Numbered from the stretch's first letter, positions 45,308 through 55,443 are shown. The stretch is DNA of 64,000 nucleotides from Bradyrhizobium semiaridum (GCF_020329505.1 NZ_JAGKJJ010000010.1:124001-188000), one strand, 5' to 3'. Notes: generated from the sequence alone by a model not told the origin. Numbers and translations are program-made.

Positions 45308-45457
45308 ATGACGCGTTTGTTTCGACGCTGGATCGCCTACGCGGTGCTGTCGGTCAGCATGGTCGCCGCGACCGTCGGCGCCTGCTACGGCGAGGACAAG
45401 GTCGTCACCGTTACAGCCAAACACAATTCCGACGTCGCATGGAGGCCGGGCACGTGA
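45308..45457 (+). CDS. 49-residue exported peptide coupled to ssuD
   Basis: ATG 45308 to TGA 45455-45457, beginning [20 protein letters not shown] and continuing through [19 protein letters not shown]. The N-terminus is a basic region plus a hydrophobic stretch ending near ACYG, like a signal peptide. Its stop overlaps the ssuD GTG start (GTGA), and GGAGG for ssuD lies within it at 45441-45445, so it is probably translated. A single Cys remains in or near the cleavage site, which could mean a lipoprotein only if LxxC were present; it is not. Function unknown. Confidence 0.6.
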   Translation: MTRLFRRWIAYAVLSVSMVAATVGACYGEDKVVTVTAKHNSDVAWRPGT

Positions 45458-46617
45458 GCAATTCGACCAACACCAACATTCTCTGGTTCCTGCCGACCCA
45501 CGGCGACAGCCGCTATCTCGGCACGTCGATCGGCGGCCGCGAGGTGAACTTCAACTATCTGCGCCAGATCGCGCAGGCCGCCGACCAGCTCGGCTATTAC
45601 GGCGTGCTGCTGCCGACCGGGCGCAGCTGCGAGGATTCCTGGGTGGTGGCCTCCGCCGTCGCGCCGTGGACCGAACGGCTGCGCTATCTCGTTGCCGTCC
45701 GGCCCGGGCTGCAGTCGCCGAGCGTCGCCGCGCGGATGACCGCGACATTGGACCGGGTCTCGAACGGCCGCCTGCTGATCAACGTCGTCACCGGCGGCGA
45801 CCCCGTCGAGAACAAGGGCGACGGCGTGTTCCTGCCGCATGACGAACGCTACGCGGTGACGCGCGAGTTTCTCAACGTCTACAGCGACCTGCTCGCCGGC
45901 AAGACCGTCAATGTCGCGGGCAGGCACATCCGGATCGAGGACGGCCGCCTGCTCTTCAACCCGGTGCAGTCGCCGCGGCCGCCGTTGTATTTCGGCGGCT
46001 CGTCGGATGCTGGCATCGACGTCGCGGTCGACACCGTCGACAAGTACCTGACGTGGGGCGAGCCGCCGGCGCAGGTCGCCGAGAAGGTCGCCAAGGTCAA
46101 GGCAGTGGCGGCGCCGCGCGGCCGCAAGCTGTCGTTCGGCATCCGCCTGCACGTGATCGTGCGCGAGACCAATGCCGAGGCGTGGCGTGCCGCCGACGAA
46201 TTGATCCAGCACGTTACCGACGACACCATCGCCGCCGCGCAGAAGGTGTTTTCGCGGATGGACTCGGTCGGCCAGCAGCGCATGGCGCAGCTGCATGGCG
46301 GCCGCCGCGACAAGCTCGAGATCAGCCCGAACCTGTGGGCCGGCGTCGGCCTGGTGCGCGGCGGCGCCGGCACCGCGCTGGTCGGCGATCCCCAGACGGT
46401 CGCGGCGCGGATCAAGGAGTATCAGGACATCGGCATCGATACCTTCATCATGTCCGGCTATCCGCATCTCGAGGAAGCCTACCGCTTCGCCGAGCTGGTG
46501 TTCCCGCTGCTGTCGTTGCAGCAAGACAACGTGACGCCGATCCGCGTCAACACCGGGCCGTTCGGTGAGACCATCGGCAACGACTACCGTCCGCAGAAAC
46601 AGGCATCGCAATCATGA
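45454..46617 (+). CDS. ssuD: Alkanesulfonate monooxygenase SsuD
   Basis: Cleaves the C-S bond of alkanesulfonates with FMNH2 and O2, yielding sulfite. It has 387 residues from the GTG at 45454, which has GGAGG eight bases upstream; an ATG at 45439 (five codons longer) is possible. Family marks: [60 protein letters not shown] and [24 protein letters not shown]2 is expected from the flavin reductase at the operon end. Confidence 0.95.
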   Translation: MSNSTNTNILWFLPTHGDSRYLGTSIGGREVNFNYLRQIAQAADQLGYYGVLLPTGRSCEDSWVVASAVAPWTERLRYLVAVRPGLQSPSVAARMTATLDRVSNGRLLINVVTGGDPVENKGDGVFLPHDERYAVTREFLNVYSDLLAGKTVNVAGRHIRIEDGRLLFNPVQSPRPPLYFGGSSDAGIDVAVDTVDKYLTWGEPPAQVAEKVAKVKAVAAPRGRKLSFGIRLHVIVRETNAEAWRAADELIQHVTDDTIAAAQKVFSRMDSVGQQRMAQLHGGRRDKLEISPNLWAGVGLVRGGAGTALVGDPQTVAARIKEYQDIGIDTFIMSGYPHLEEAYRFAELVFPLLSLQQDNVTPIRVNTGPFGETIGNDYRPQKQASQS

Positions 46618-47420
46618 GCTTGATCGATTCTCTCCCGCGCGTCGGCGCGCCCAAACTGCCGAAGGCCGACGGCCTGATCCCGTGGATCGTGCCGCTTGCG
46701 ATCATCCTGATCTGGCAGCTCGCCTGCGTCACCGGCTTCGTCCCCTCGCGCGTGCTGCCGGCGCCGACCGACGTCGCGCTGGCCGGGTGGAAGCTGCTGC
46801 TGTCGGGCGAACTCGTCCGCAACATCTGGGTCAGCTTCTGGCGAGCCTCGATCGGCTTTCTGATCGGCGGCGGCATCGGCTTCGCCTTCGGCCTTGCCAA
46901 CGGCCTGTCGCAGCTCTCCGCAAAACTCACCGACACAACGTTGCAGATGGTGCGCAACATCCCGCATCTGGCGCTGATCCCGCTGGTCATCCTGTGGTTC
47001 GGCATCGACGAGTCGGCAAAACTGTTCCTGGTCGCGCTCGGCGTGTTCTTCCCGATCTATCTCAACACGCTGCACGGCATCCGTACCGTCGATCCGCAGC
47101 TGATCGAGATGGGCCGCATCTACGGCATGACCGACGGCGAATTGTTCCGCCGGGTGATCTTCCCGGGCGCGCTGCCGTCGATCTTCGTCGGCCTGCGCTT
47201 TGCGCTCGGCATCATGTGGCTGACGCTGATCGTGGCGGAGACCATCGCGGCCTCGTCGGGCCTCGGCTACATGGCGATGCAGGCGCGCGAGTTCATGCTG
47301 ATCGACGTCGTCGTGCTCTCGATCTTGATCTACGCTTTGCTCGGCAAGCTCGCCGACAGCGCCTCGCGGGCGCTGGAGCGGCTGACGCTCGCCTGGCACC
47401 CCGCCTTCCAGCAGAAGTGA
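46614..47420 (+). CDS. ssuC: Sulfonate ABC importer permease SsuC
   Basis: A 268-residue permease with about six membrane segments. The EAA coupling motif is in [40 protein letters not shown] is typical of the SsuC/TauC group. The start overlaps the ssuD stop by four bases (ATGA). Confidence 0.94.
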   Translation: MSLIDSLPRVGAPKLPKADGLIPWIVPLAIILIWQLACVTGFVPSRVLPAPTDVALAGWKLLLSGELVRNIWVSFWRASIGFLIGGGIGFAFGLANGLSQLSAKLTDTTLQMVRNIPHLALIPLVILWFGIDESAKLFLVALGVFFPIYLNTLHGIRTVDPQLIEMGRIYGMTDGELFRRVIFPGALPSIFVGLRFALGIMWLTLIVAETIAASSGLGYMAMQAREFMLIDVVVLSILIYALLGKLADSASRALERLTLAWHPAFQQK

Positions 47421-47436
47421 CCAAGAGAGAACAGGA

Positions 47437-48282
47437 ATGCAAGAAGCGCTTCGTTTCCGGCCGGTCGATGCCGAGCCGATCGACCACGCCGACATCGTCG
47501 TCAAGGCGCGGCAGTTGCGGCGCGGATCGGACGCCGCGGCCCGCGGCCTGTCGCTGACCATCCGCGGCTTGCGCAAATCGTTCGGCGACAATGAGGTGCT
47601 GCGCGGCATCGACCTGCACATCCCCGCCGGCCAGTTCGTCGCGATCGTCGGCCGCAGCGGCTGCGGCAAGAGCACGCTGCTGCGCCTGATCGCCGGCCTT
47701 GAAGCACCGACGGCGGGAAGCATCGGCTTCGGCGAGCAGCCGAGGGCGCAGGACGTCCGGGTCATGTTCCAGGAGCCGCGGCTGCTGCCGTGGGCGCGGG
47801 TGCTATCCAATGTCGAGGTGGGGTTGGGGCGCGAGCGCTCGTCCGCCGACGCGCAGGCGCGCGCCGAGCATGCGCTGGTCGAGGTCGGCCTCGGCGACAA
47901 GCGCACGCAGTGGCCGTCGGTGCTGTCGGGCGGCCAGAAGCAGCGCGTGGCGCTGGCCCGCGCGCTGGTCAGCCGGCCGCGCGTGCTGGCGTTCGACGAG
48001 CCGCTCGGCGCACTCGATGCGCTAACCCGGATCTCGATGCAGCAATTGCTCGAGCGGGTCTGGCGCGACCAGGGCTTCACCGCGATCCTGGTGACGCATG
48101 ACGTCGCCGAAGCCGTCGCACTCGCCGACCGCGTGCTCGTCATCGAGGACGGCCGCATCGCGCGGGACGTCACGGTAGACCTGCCGCGGCCGCGCCGGCG
48201 CGGCTCGGCCGAGCTCGCCGCGCTGGAAGGCGAGATCCTGAAGCACCTGCTCGAAGGCAGTGACGACACGTCCGATCTGTGA
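47437..48282 (+). CDS. ssuB: Sulfonate ABC importer ATPase SsuB
   Basis: A 281-residue ABC ATPase. Walker [22 protein letters not shown]-loop [14 protein letters not shown], signature [15 protein letters not shown], Walker [16 protein letters not shown] and H-loop [11 protein letters not shown] are all present. The first 40 residues are an extra polar segment common in SsuB. It drives uptake through SsuC. It is followed at seven bases by the flavin reductase. Confidence 0.94.
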   Translation: MQEALRFRPVDAEPIDHADIVVKARQLRRGSDAAARGLSLTIRGLRKSFGDNEVLRGIDLHIPAGQFVAIVGRSGCGKSTLLRLIAGLEAPTAGSIGFGEQPRAQDVRVMFQEPRLLPWARVLSNVEVGLGRERSSADAQARAEHALVEVGLGDKRTQWPSVLSGGQKQRVALARALVSRPRVLAFDEPLGALDALTRISMQQLLERVWRDQGFTAILVTHDVAEAVALADRVLVIEDGRIARDVTVDLPRPRRRGSAELAALEGEILKHLLEGSDDTSDL

Positions 48283-48289
48283 GGCCGCC

Positions 48290-48880
48290 ATGAACTCCAT
48301 CGTCCGCAACGTCGCCGTCGCATCCGCGATCTCCACCGACGAATTCCGCGGCGCGATGCGTCATTTGACCGGCGGGGTCAGCGTCATCACGGCCGGGCGC
48401 GGCCGCGACATCTCGGGGATGACGGTAACCTCGGTGTCGTCGCTGTCGGTCGATCCGCCGTCGCTGATCGTCAGCATCAACCGCGCCGCTTCGTCATGGC
48501 CGCTGATCGCGCGCCATGGCGTGTTCGGCGTCAACATCCTGACCGCGGACCAGCTCGATATCGCCGAACGCTTCACCGGCAAAGGCGGCCTGAAGGGCGC
48601 CGAGCGGTTCGCCGGCGCCGAGTGGACGACGCGCGCCTCCGGTGTACCGCTATTGGCCGGTGCGCTCGCGGCACTCGACTGCGAGGTCGAGGAAACCATC
48701 GAACGCCATTCGCACGCGATCGTCATCGGCCGCGTGCTTGACGTGGTGTCGTCGAACCGAACCGCCGCGCTGGCCTATTGGCACGGCGAGTATGTCGCGA
48801 TCGACAGGGAAGAGGACGCCGTCAGGCTGGCCGAGGTCAGCCTGCCGTCGCGTCACGTCCATGCGCGAGGATCGCGCTAG
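48290..48880 (+). CDS. Flavin reductase of the sulfonate operon
   Basis: A 196-residue protein of the flavin reductase-like (DIM6/NTAB) family, unrelated in fold to E. coli SsuE but with the same role. Core: FRGAMRHLTGGVSVITAGRG, GMTVTSVSSLSVDPPSLIVS, FGVNILTADQLDIAERF and LDCEVEETIERHSHAIVIGR. It would supply FMNH2 to SsuD and perhaps to the luciferase-like enzyme at 42907. ATG 48290 has GTGAGG upstream and gives the family length. Confidence 0.9.
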   Translation: MNSIVRNVAVASAISTDEFRGAMRHLTGGVSVITAGRGRDISGMTVTSVSSLSVDPPSLIVSINRAASSWPLIARHGVFGVNILTADQLDIAERFTGKGGLKGAERFAGAEWTTRASGVPLLAGALAALDCEVEETIERHSHAIVIGRVLDVVSSNRTAALAYWHGEYVAIDREEDAVRLAEVSLPSRHVHARGSR

Positions 48881-48915
48881 AGCAGCCGGAAAAGCGTGAA
48901 GGACTGCGCGGCGCA

Positions 48916-48940
48916 CCTCTCCCAAAAGGGAGGGGTGCGC
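48916..48940. repeat. Short family E-like hairpin after the ssu operon
   Basis: CACCTCTCCCAAAAGGGAGG then GGTG: arms CACC-CTCCC and GGGAGG-GGTG around AAAA. It lies 36 bases after the flavin reductase stop, between convergent genes, and may act as a terminator. Confidence 0.5.
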
Positions 48941-48975
48941 CGATCGGTCCAAGTGCAGCCTGACGCTGTCGGGCT

Positions 48976-49356
48976 CTAATTCATGATCGTGGTCAGCGAC
49001 GCCGGGCTGTCGATGATCACGGTGCTGCCGCGAACGGCGCTCCAGACGGCCTGGATGGTCTGAGGCGCGTTGCCGAGCGGGATCGCAAGAACCAGTGTGG
49101 TGGGAACGCGGCCGAACGCCGATGGCGCGGCCTCATTGTAGGTGAAGCCGGCGATGACCGTCGAAACCGCGCCGTTGAGGGCGATGCCGAAGGTTCCGCC
49201 CGGCGTGTCGTTGCCCGTCGCGTAGGGAAACGGAACGTTGAGAATGACGATGGCGTTGGTGCCGACGCCCTCGGGGATCGTCAGGGTAAGGCCAGGTATC
49301 GGAGTGAAGGAGCCGGAGGTGGTCGTCAAAGTGCCGTTGGTCTGCACGTAGGCCAT
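48976..49356 (-). CDS. Unknown beta-rich 126-residue protein
   Basis: I do not recognise a named family. The sequence alternates Thr/Gly/hydrophobic residues (YVQTNGTLTTTSGSFTPIPG, IPEGVGTNAIVILNVPFPYA, GIALNGAVSTVIAGFTYNEA), suggesting an all-beta jelly-roll-like fold. No signal peptide and no Cys are seen. GGAGAGAG precedes ATG 49356. It is transcribed alone. Confidence 0.6.
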   Translation of the reverse strand: MAYVQTNGTLTTTSGSFTPIPGLTLTIPEGVGTNAIVILNVPFPYATGNDTPGGTFGIALNGAVSTVIAGFTYNEAAPSAFGRVPTTLVLAIPLGNAPQTIQAVWSAVRGSTVIIDSPASLTTIMN

Positions 49357-49508
49357 ATCTCTCTCCAGTTGTTCAGAAGGATTAAAACAATAGGAGATTG
49401 AGTACGGCAATCGGCCGCAAGTTTCAAGAGGAGCGCGGCATGTTGCCCGTGGCGCGCGGCGCGCCGGCGGATTAAAAGCCGCGGATATTTCGGAGGCGTG
49501 ACGGTGTG

Positions 49509-49664
49509 ATGAAGCGCGTGGGAGCCTGGCTGTTCTATCTCGTCGGCGCAGTCGCCGTCGGCTATCTCGCGCTGTACGCCTATGCGACGTTCACCGGCCG
49601 CGACATCACGCCCGGCGACCCCATTCACATCTTCCGCAAGCCCGACGCGCCGAGCTATTCGTGA
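49509..49664 (+). CDS. 51-residue single-span membrane protein
   Basis: ATG 49509 to TGA 49664: MKRVGAWLFYLVGAVAVGYL, then ALYAYATFTGRDITPGDPIH and a polar tail. One helix (about 7-27) with a Lys/Arg start predicts an inner-membrane protein with its tail outside. No family is recognised. It is too short for routine gene calling, but the composition and codon usage match neighbouring genes. Confidence 0.5.
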   Translation: MKRVGAWLFYLVGAVAVGYLALYAYATFTGRDITPGDPIHIFRKPDAPSYS

Positions 49665-49690
49665 GGCGAGGCGACCGTGCGGCAGACTTG

Positions 49691-49774
49691 GCCGTCATTG
49701 CGGGCGCAGCGAAGCAATCCATCGTGCGGCATACGCGGGTGTATGGATTGCTTCGCCGCGCTCGCAATGACGGC
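49691..49774. repeat. Family A repeat, copy 4
   Basis: GCCGTCATTGCGGGCGCAGC then GAAGCAATCCAT; right GTATGGATTGCTTCG and CTCGCAATGACGGC. The outer and inner arms are inverted. It separates the small membrane protein from the convergent flbD. Confidence 0.78.
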
Positions 49775-49792
49775 TGAGGAGAAACTCCGTTT

Positions 49793-51178
49793 TCAACCGG
49801 CAGTTGCGATGCGCTGATAATCGGCGCCGCCATTGCCGGCCGGCGTGATCGGGATGCCGCCGTCGGCATATTCGTTCAGCTTGTTGCGCAGCGTCCGGAT
49901 CGAGATGCCCAGGATATTGGCGGCGTGGGTGCGGTTGCCGAGGCAGTGCTTCAGCGTCTCCAGGATCAGGTCGCGCTCGACGTCGGCAACGGTGCGGCCG
50001 ACCAGCGCGCGGGTGACCTGCTCGGCGGCGAGCGTGGCATGCGCGACCGCGGGCGCGGTCTTGGCGAGGTCGAGCCGGTCGCCGTCCGGGGTGATGATCG
50101 CGTCGGGTCCGATCTCGTCGCCCTGCGCCATCAGCACTGAGCGGTGGATGGTGTTTTCGAGCTCGCGGACGTTGCCCTGCCAGCGGTTGCCGGTCAGGAC
50201 GCGGCGGGCCTCCGCCGAGATCGGGCGCACCGGCAGGCCGTTGGCCTCGGCATATTTCCTGGCGAAGTGCTGGGCCAGTTCGAGCACGTCGGCCGGGCGA
50301 TCGCGCAGCGGCGGGATCTTCAGGTTGACGACGTTGAGGCGGAACAGCAGGTCTTCGCGGAAGCTGCCCTCGCGCACCGCCTCCGACAAATTGCGGTTCG
50401 AGGTGGCGATGATGCGGATGTCGACGGGCACCGGCTTGGTGCCGCCGACACGGTCGATCACCCGCTCCTGGATCGCACGCAGCAGTTTCGACTGCAGGCG
50501 GACGTCCATCTCGGAGATTTCGTCGAGCAGCAGCGTGCCGCCGGTCGCCTCCTCGAACTTGCCGACGCGGCGGGCGATGGCGCCGGTGAAGGCGCCCTTC
50601 TCATGGCCGAACAGCTCGGATTCCAGGAGGTGCTCGGGGATCGCGGCGCAGTTGATCGAGATGAACGGACGCTTGGCGCGGGCCGAGCGGGAATGCACGT
50701 AGCGCGCCAGCACTTCCTTGCCGGTGCCGGACTCGCCGGTGATCATCACCGAGGCGTCCGAGCCTGCGATCTGCTGCGCCAGCTTGATCACCTTGCCCAT
50801 CGCCTCGTCGCGCCACACCAGCTCGCGGGCGTCATTGGCGACCGCGGCGAGCACGGCTGCGATAAGCTCGGGGTCGGGCGGCAAGGGGATGTATTCCTTG
50901 GCGCCGGCGCGGATCGCGGCGACCGCGGCGCGGGCATCGCTGGTGATGCCGCAGGCGACGATCGGCACGTGGATGTGCTCGGCCTCGAGCCGCATCACGA
51001 GGTCGCGGATGTCGAGGCCGACATCGACCAGCAGGAGGTCGGCGCCCTTGCCGCTGCGCACCACGTTCATCGCCTGTTCGGCCGCCTCGGCATGGGTTAC
51101 CGTGGCGCCGTTCTCCATCGCGATCTTGGTGGCGGTCGTGAGCTGACCCTTCAGGGTGCCTACGATGAGAAGCCGCAT
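49793..51178 (-). CDS. flbD: Sigma-54 activator FlbD (flagellar hierarchy)
   Basis: A 461-residue regulator. The receiver-like domain (about 1-115) has the acidic LLLVDVGLD strand. The AAA+ sigma-54 interaction domain holds Walker A ITGESGTGKEVLARYVHSRS, the GAFTGA loop in GHEKGAFTGAIARRV, Walker B TLLLDEISEMDVRLQSKLLR and the arginine-finger region. A FIS-type HTH lies at the end (NRTHAANILGISIRTLRNKL). In Caulobacter, FlbD activates late and represses early flagellar genes at sigma-54 promoters; it is the last gene of the fliF operon there as here. Confidence 0.92.
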   Translation of the reverse strand: MRLLIVGTLKGQLTTATKIAMENGATVTHAEAAEQAMNVVRSGKGADLLLVDVGLDIRDLVMRLEAEHIHVPIVACGITSDARAAVAAIRAGAKEYIPLPPDPELIAAVLAAVANDARELVWRDEAMGKVIKLAQQIAGSDASVMITGESGTGKEVLARYVHSRSARAKRPFISINCAAIPEHLLESELFGHEKGAFTGAIARRVGKFEEATGGTLLLDEISEMDVRLQSKLLRAIQERVIDRVGGTKPVPVDIRIIATSNRNLSEAVREGSFREDLLFRLNVVNLKIPPLRDRPADVLELAQHFARKYAEANGLPVRPISAEARRVLTGNRWQGNVRELENTIHRSVLMAQGDEIGPDAIITPDGDRLDLAKTAPAVAHATLAAEQVTRALVGRTVADVERDLILETLKHCLGNRTHAANILGISIRTLRNKLNEYADGGIPITPAGNGGADYQRIATAG

Positions 51179-51232
51179 GTGTATCTCCTGTTCGTCTGGT
51201 CGCGCAGGCCCCGCGCGGTGCCGTGAGAATTG

Positions 51233-51583
51233 TTAGTTGCGTTCCGCCTTGATGATTTCGGTCATGGTCACGCCGAGCTTGTCTTCGACCAGCACCACTT
51301 CGCCGCGCGCTACCAGGCGGTTGTTGACATAGATGTCGATCGCTTCGCCGACGCGGCGGTCGAGCTCCAGCACCGTGCCCGGCCCGAGCTTCAGGAGGTC
51401 GCCGACTTCCATCTTGGAGCGGCCGAGCACCGCCGAGACCTGCACCGGCACGTCGAACACCGCCTCGAGGTCGGCGGCGATGCGCGCGGCATTCTCGTCT
51501 TCGTTGTAGCCGACATCGTCGATCCCGGGCGCATCGGCGGCGTTGAGATCGGGAAGCGGGACGTGTCCGTCGGTGTCGCTCAT
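51233..51583 (-). CDS. fliN: Flagellar motor switch protein FliN
   Basis: A 116-residue C-ring protein. The SpoA domain occupies the C-terminal 80 residues: VFDVPVQVSAVLGRSKMEVG, DLLKLGPGTVLELDRRVGEA and DIYVNNRLVARGEVVLVEDK. The N-terminal 35 residues are acidic. It interacts with FliG/FliM and, through FliH, the export apparatus. Gaps are 19 bases to fliH and 54 to flbD. Confidence 0.94.
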   Translation of the reverse strand: MSDTDGHVPLPDLNAADAPGIDDVGYNEDENAARIAADLEAVFDVPVQVSAVLGRSKMEVGDLLKLGPGTVLELDRRVGEAIDIYVNNRLVARGEVVLVEDKLGVTMTEIIKAERN

Positions 51584-51602
51584 GGTTCAGTCCTCATTTC
51601 CG

Positions 51603-52226
51603 TCAGCCGGCCTGGTCGCGGGATGCCAGATAGCGCCCGACCAGCTCGCTGATCTTCGTTTCGATCGCGGCGCGCTCCAGCACGACGCCGCCATCGGCCC
51701 ATTCGATCCGGCAGTCGCCGGTTGCAATCGTCGGCTCGGCCAGGATCACCAGCCGGCCCTCGAAGCCGCTCTGTGCCGCCATCCGCTCGATGCTCTGATG
51801 TGCCGCCTCGTAGAGCGCGTCATTGATGCGGACCACCAGATGCGGCGTCGCCACCAGATGCGAGAAGCAGTCGCTGACCAGCGCGGTGACCTCCCCGAGG
51901 GGCTCGCGCGCGATCAGTTCGGTGCAGAGCTTGCGGGCGACCGCGACCGCGACGTCGACCGCCTCGGTCTCCATCCGCGTCTCGATGCCGGCAAAGCGCG
52001 CCGCGATGCCCCGGATCGAGCTGCCGATCTCCTCCAGCGCCTGCGCCGTGCGCCTTTCGCTCTCGACCTTGGCCTCCCGCAGCGCGGCATCGTAGCCGGC
52101 GCGGTAGGCCCGCGCCTCGGCGTCGGCGATCTTCTGCGCGACCTCGGCCGCCGTGGCGGCGCGCTCGCGGGTGCGGTCCGGCGCGGAGAAGTCCGTATCG
52201 AACATGAACTTTGCGGGCGCGGCCAT
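51603..52226 (-). CDS. fliH: Flagellar export regulator FliH (FlbE)
   Basis: A 207-residue FliH/SctL-like protein that regulates the export ATPase FliI. It is alpha-helical with AAEVAQKIADAEARAYRAGY and a coiled-coil region to about residue 110; the C-terminal part (LVVRINDALYEAAHQSIERM, GRLVILAEPTIATGDCRIEW, ADGGVVLERAAIETKI) is the conserved SctL domain. The ATG shares one base with the fliG TGA, so the two are coupled. In Caulobacter the protein at this place is called FlbE. Confidence 0.88.
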   Translation of the reverse strand: MAAPAKFMFDTDFSAPDRTRERAATAAEVAQKIADAEARAYRAGYDAALREAKVESERRTAQALEEIGSSIRGIAARFAGIETRMETEAVDVAVAVARKLCTELIAREPLGEVTALVSDCFSHLVATPHLVVRINDALYEAAHQSIERMAAQSGFEGRLVILAEPTIATGDCRIEWADGGVVLERAAIETKISELVGRYLASRDQAG

Positions 52227-53311
52227 CAGTACACCAATTCGTCGTCGGCGCGGTTCTTGGTCAACGTGATCTCGCCCTTGGCGGCGAGGTCCTTGGCGAG
52301 GTTGACGAGCAGCGCCTGCGCCTCGTCGACGTCGCGCAGCCGCACCGGCCCCATCGCGGCCATGTCGTCCATCAGCATCTTGCCGGCGCGCGAGGACATG
52401 TTGCCGAGGAAGAAGGCGCGCACCTCCTCGTTGGCGCTCTTCAGCGCCACGCCGAGCTTGTCCTTGTCGATGTTGCGCATCAGCGTCTGGGCCGAGGCGG
52501 CGTCGAGCTTGATCAGGTCGTCGAAGGTGAACATCAGCGCCTTGATCCGCTCGGCGGATTCGCGGTTCTCCTCCTCGAGCGAGGTGATGAAGCGGGTCTC
52601 GGTCTGGCGGTCGAAATTGTTGAAGATCTCCGCCATCACCTCATGGGCGTCGCGGCGGCGGGTCTGCGACAGGTTGGACATGAACTCGGTGCGCAGCGTC
52701 TGCTCGACGCGCTCGATCACTTCCTTCTGCACCGCCTCCATCCGCAGCATGCGGCCGACGACGTCGAGCGCGATGTCCTCGGGCAGGATCGCCAGCACGC
52801 GCGCGGCATGCTCCGGCTTCAGCTTCGACAGCACCACGGCGATGGTCTGCGGGTACTCGTTCTTCAGATAGTTGGCGAGCACCTCCTCCTGCACGTTGGA
52901 GAGCTTCTCCCACATGTTGCGGCCGGCGGGACCGCGGATCTCGTCCATGATGCCGGCGACGCGCTCGCTCGGAAGGTATTGCTGCAGCAGCCGTTCGGTG
53001 GCGTCGAAATTACCCATCAGCGCGCCCGAGGCCGACATCCGCGAGACGAATTCCAGCATCAAATCCTCGACCACGTCGGCCTCGACGGTGCCGAGCGTCG
53101 ACATGTGGACCGACAGCTCGCGGACCTCGTCGTCGTCGAGCATCGACCAGATCTTTCCGCCATACTGCTCGCCGAGCGCCAGCATCAGGATCGCGGCGCG
53201 CTTCGGGCCGGGCAGCGGCTTGCCCTTGGGGCGGCCGTTCTGCCGGTTCGCCAGCGTCGACAGGACGGTGGCGATGTCGTTGGCGTTGGTGGTCTGCGGT
53301 ACGGAAGCCAT
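52226..53311 (-). CDS. fliG: Flagellar motor switch protein FliG
   Basis: A 361-residue C-ring protein with N, middle and C-terminal domains. [20 protein letters not shown] opens the N domain, [20 protein letters not shown] holds the EHPQT-like motif (here EYPQT), and the C-terminal torque region contains [20 protein letters not shown] and [20 protein letters not shown] with the charged residues that meet MotA. It follows fliF by one base. Confidence 0.96.
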   Translation of the reverse strand: MASVPQTTNANDIATVLSTLANRQNGRPKGKPLPGPKRAAILMLALGEQYGGKIWSMLDDDEVRELSVHMSTLGTVEADVVEDLMLEFVSRMSASGALMGNFDATERLLQQYLPSERVAGIMDEIRGPAGRNMWEKLSNVQEEVLANYLKNEYPQTIAVVLSKLKPEHAARVLAILPEDIALDVVGRMLRMEAVQKEVIERVEQTLRTEFMSNLSQTRRRDAHEVMAEIFNNFDRQTETRFITSLEEENRESAERIKALMFTFDDLIKLDAASAQTLMRNIDKDKLGVALKSANEEVRAFFLGNMSSRAGKMLMDDMAAMGPVRLRDVDEAQALLVNLAKDLAAKGEITLTKNRADDELVY

Positions 53312-53312
53312 G

Positions 53313-54962
53313 TCAGCTCTCAGCCGGCTCGCTCAGCCATTGACGGACAATGGAGACGGTTTCGTTCGGATTGCGGTCGGCGAGCTCGCCGACCCGGTGC
53401 ACGGCCTGGGCGTGGACCTGGCCCTGGATCTGGGCGACGTCGATCAGCTGCGCCGCGCCGGTGCCGCTCGGGATCAGCGCCTGGCCGGTTGCTGGCGCGC
53501 TCTCGGCGCGGGCCTCGGCGAGGGCAGGCACGGGTGCAAGCGAGGGAATGACGTCGGCGGCGACGATGCGCTTGACCAGCGGGCGGACCACCATGAACAG
53601 CACGACGAGGCCGAGCATCATCATGACGCCGAGCTCGATGACGTACATGATGTCGTCCTTGGTGAATTGCAGCATGCCGAGCAGGCCGGCCGGCTCGGGC
53701 AGCGGCTGCGTCGCGGGCGGCTCGGCGAAGCGCAGATTGACGACCTCGACCTGGTCGCCGCGCTTCTGGTCGAAGCCGATCGCCGAGCGCACCAGGGCCG
53801 CGATGCGGTCGAGCTGCTCCTTAGGGCGGTCCTGATAGACCATCTCGCCCTTTTCGTTCTTGGCATAGGCGCCGTCGACCAGCACCGCGACCGAGATGCG
53901 GTTGACGCGGCCGGCCTCGGTCACCTCGGTCTTGGTGGTGCGGGAAATCTCGTAATTGTTGGTTTCCTCGCTCTTCTTGCTCTGGTCGCGGGCGCGGGCG
54001 GCGTTGTCCTGGTTCTGGTTGCCGGGCAGCTCGTTGTTGACCGTGACCTGGCCGCTATTGTCGGCGGTGAGGCTCGATTCCTCACGGGTCTGGGTCGAGC
54101 GCAGCACGCGGCCCTCGGGATCGAACTTGTCCGAGGTCTGGGTGATCTTGTTGTAGTCGAAGTCGGCCGAGAGCTCGACGCGCGCGCGCCCCGCACCGAC
54201 CACCGAGGAGACGATGTCCTCGACCTGCTTGCGCATCCGCTTCTCGAAAGCGGCGCGGCGATCCTCGCCGAGCGCGGCCTCGGCGTCGGACTGGGCGCCG
54301 TCGGCAAGCAGCCGGCCGGCCTCGTCGACGATCGAGACGCGCTGCGGCTTCAGTCCGTTGACGGCGGAGGCAACGAGATGGCGGATGGCGCGGATCTGCT
54401 GCGCTTCCAGCGCGCCGCGCACGCGCAGCACGATCGAGGCCGACGGCTCCGGCGTCTCGCGCGAGAACAGCGGCTTCTCCGGCAGCACGAGGTGGACGCG
54501 CGCGGCCTGGACGCGGTCGATGGCGCGGATGGTGCGGGCGAGCTCGCCCTCCAGCGCGCGCAGATGATTGATGTTCTGGACGAAGCTCGTGGTGCCCAGC
54601 GCGTCCGACTTGTCGAAGATCTCGTAACCGACGCCGCCGCCTTTTGGCATGCCGCCCTCGGCGAGCTTCATCCTGAGCCGCGTCACCTTGTCCTTCGGCA
54701 CCATGATGATGGCGCCGTCATTGCGCAGCTCGAACGGGACCGCCTGACGCTCCAGCTCCTTGATGATGGCCGAGGAATCCTCGGTCGACAGGTCGGTGAA
54801 CAAAGTGGTCATCTGCGGCGTGGTGACGCGCATGATGACGAAGGCGAAGAAGCCGATCAGGGCGGCGGTGACCGCCACCATGGCCGCAAGGCGGGCCGCA
54901 CCAAGACCTCTCAGGAAAGCAACCAGACTTTGCACCAACGGGCCCCCAGGCATGCGGCCCAT
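53313..54962 (-). CDS. fliF: Flagellar MS-ring protein FliF
   Basis: A 549-residue membrane ring protein. Membrane helix 1 (about 22-44: [20 protein letters not shown]) and helix 2 (about 430-455: [20 protein letters not shown]) flank the periplasmic ring-building domain ([40 protein letters not shown]). The C-terminal cytosolic tail binds FliG. The family is about 550 residues. It heads the operon fliF-fliG-fliH-fliN-flbD; a CtrA-like box lies 50-60 bases upstream. Confidence 0.96.
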   Translation of the reverse strand: MGRMPGGPLVQSLVAFLRGLGAARLAAMVAVTAALIGFFAFVIMRVTTPQMTTLFTDLSTEDSSAIIKELERQAVPFELRNDGAIIMVPKDKVTRLRMKLAEGGMPKGGGVGYEIFDKSDALGTTSFVQNINHLRALEGELARTIRAIDRVQAARVHLVLPEKPLFSRETPEPSASIVLRVRGALEAQQIRAIRHLVASAVNGLKPQRVSIVDEAGRLLADGAQSDAEAALGEDRRAAFEKRMRKQVEDIVSSVVGAGRARVELSADFDYNKITQTSDKFDPEGRVLRSTQTREESSLTADNSGQVTVNNELPGNQNQDNAARARDQSKKSEETNNYEISRTTKTEVTEAGRVNRISVAVLVDGAYAKNEKGEMVYQDRPKEQLDRIAALVRSAIGFDQKRGDQVEVVNLRFAEPPATQPLPEPAGLLGMLQFTKDDIMYVIELGVMMMLGLVVLFMVVRPLVKRIVAADVIPSLAPVPALAEARAESAPATGQALIPSGTGAAQLIDVAQIQGQVHAQAVHRVGELADRNPNETVSIVRQWLSEPAES

Positions 54963-55010
54963 GGCGGGTCCGACTGGGCAATTATTGCCTAGGGTATGGT
55001 TTCCATCTGG

Positions 55011-55024
55011 TTAACGACCATTAA
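55011..55024 (-). promoter_or_regulatory. CtrA-like box upstream of fliF
   Basis: TTAA (55011-55014), 6 bases, TTAA (55021-55024), 49 bases before the fliF start. The CtrA consensus is TTAA-7-TTAA, so the spacing is one short. CtrA control of the fliF operon is established in Caulobacter; here it is an inference. Confidence 0.4.
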
Positions 55025-55052
55025 GGACCGCGGCAAAAACGCGGACATGAAA

Positions 55053-55083
55053 AAAACCGGCCTCGCGAAACGCGGCCGGTTTT
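55053..55083. terminator. Terminator after sciP, possibly bidirectional
   Basis: AAAACCGGCC (55053-55062) and GGCCGGTTTT (55074-55083), 11-base loop, with A residues on the left (T tract on the minus strand). It lies 27 bases after the sciP stop and before fliF on the same strand. Confidence 0.82.
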
Positions 55084-55109
55084 CGTCAAATTCGCGATTT
55101 AGGCGAGGT

Positions 55110-55385
55110 TTACTGCCGATACTGCTGGATGCGGGTGGTGCGCAGCCCGGCCAGACCATGCTGGTCGATCGAGAACTGCCAGGAAAGGAATTCATCGACG
55201 GTCAGCGTGTAGCGGCTGCAGGCTTCCTCGAGGGAGAGCAGACCGCCGCGAACCGCGGCGACGACCTCGGCCTTGCGCCGGATCACCCAGCGCTTGGTGC
55301 CGGGCGCCGGCAAATCAGCGATGGTCAACGGGCTGCCGTCAGGCCCGATGACGTACTTCACCCTCGGGCGATGGGGTTCTGTCAT
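55110..55385 (-). CDS. sciP: CtrA inhibitor SciP (DUF1153)
   Basis: A 91-residue HTH protein of the DUF1153/SciP family: VKYVIGPDGSPLTIADLPAP, GTKRWVIRRKAEVVAAVRGG and LLSLEEACSRYTLTVDEFLS (the HTH) are typical. In Caulobacter SciP binds CtrA and DNA and blocks CtrA-driven transcription in G1. The start at 55385 gives the family length. A CtrA-like box lies 59 bases upstream, consistent with the CtrA-SciP feedback loop. Confidence 0.93.
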   Translation of the reverse strand: MTEPHRPRVKYVIGPDGSPLTIADLPAPGTKRWVIRRKAEVVAAVRGGLLSLEEACSRYTLTVDEFLSWQFSIDQHGLAGLRTTRIQQYRQ

Positions 55386-55443
55386 GGCGTACTCACAAAC
55401 TCTCGACCACTGAACTCACAATGGCGAACCTACCCCTTGCGGC

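Noticed and set aside
52872..54992. 706-codon plus-strand frame opposite fliF/fliG
   Set aside because: It runs across two real flagellar genes and their junction with no domain; it is an antisense artefact.
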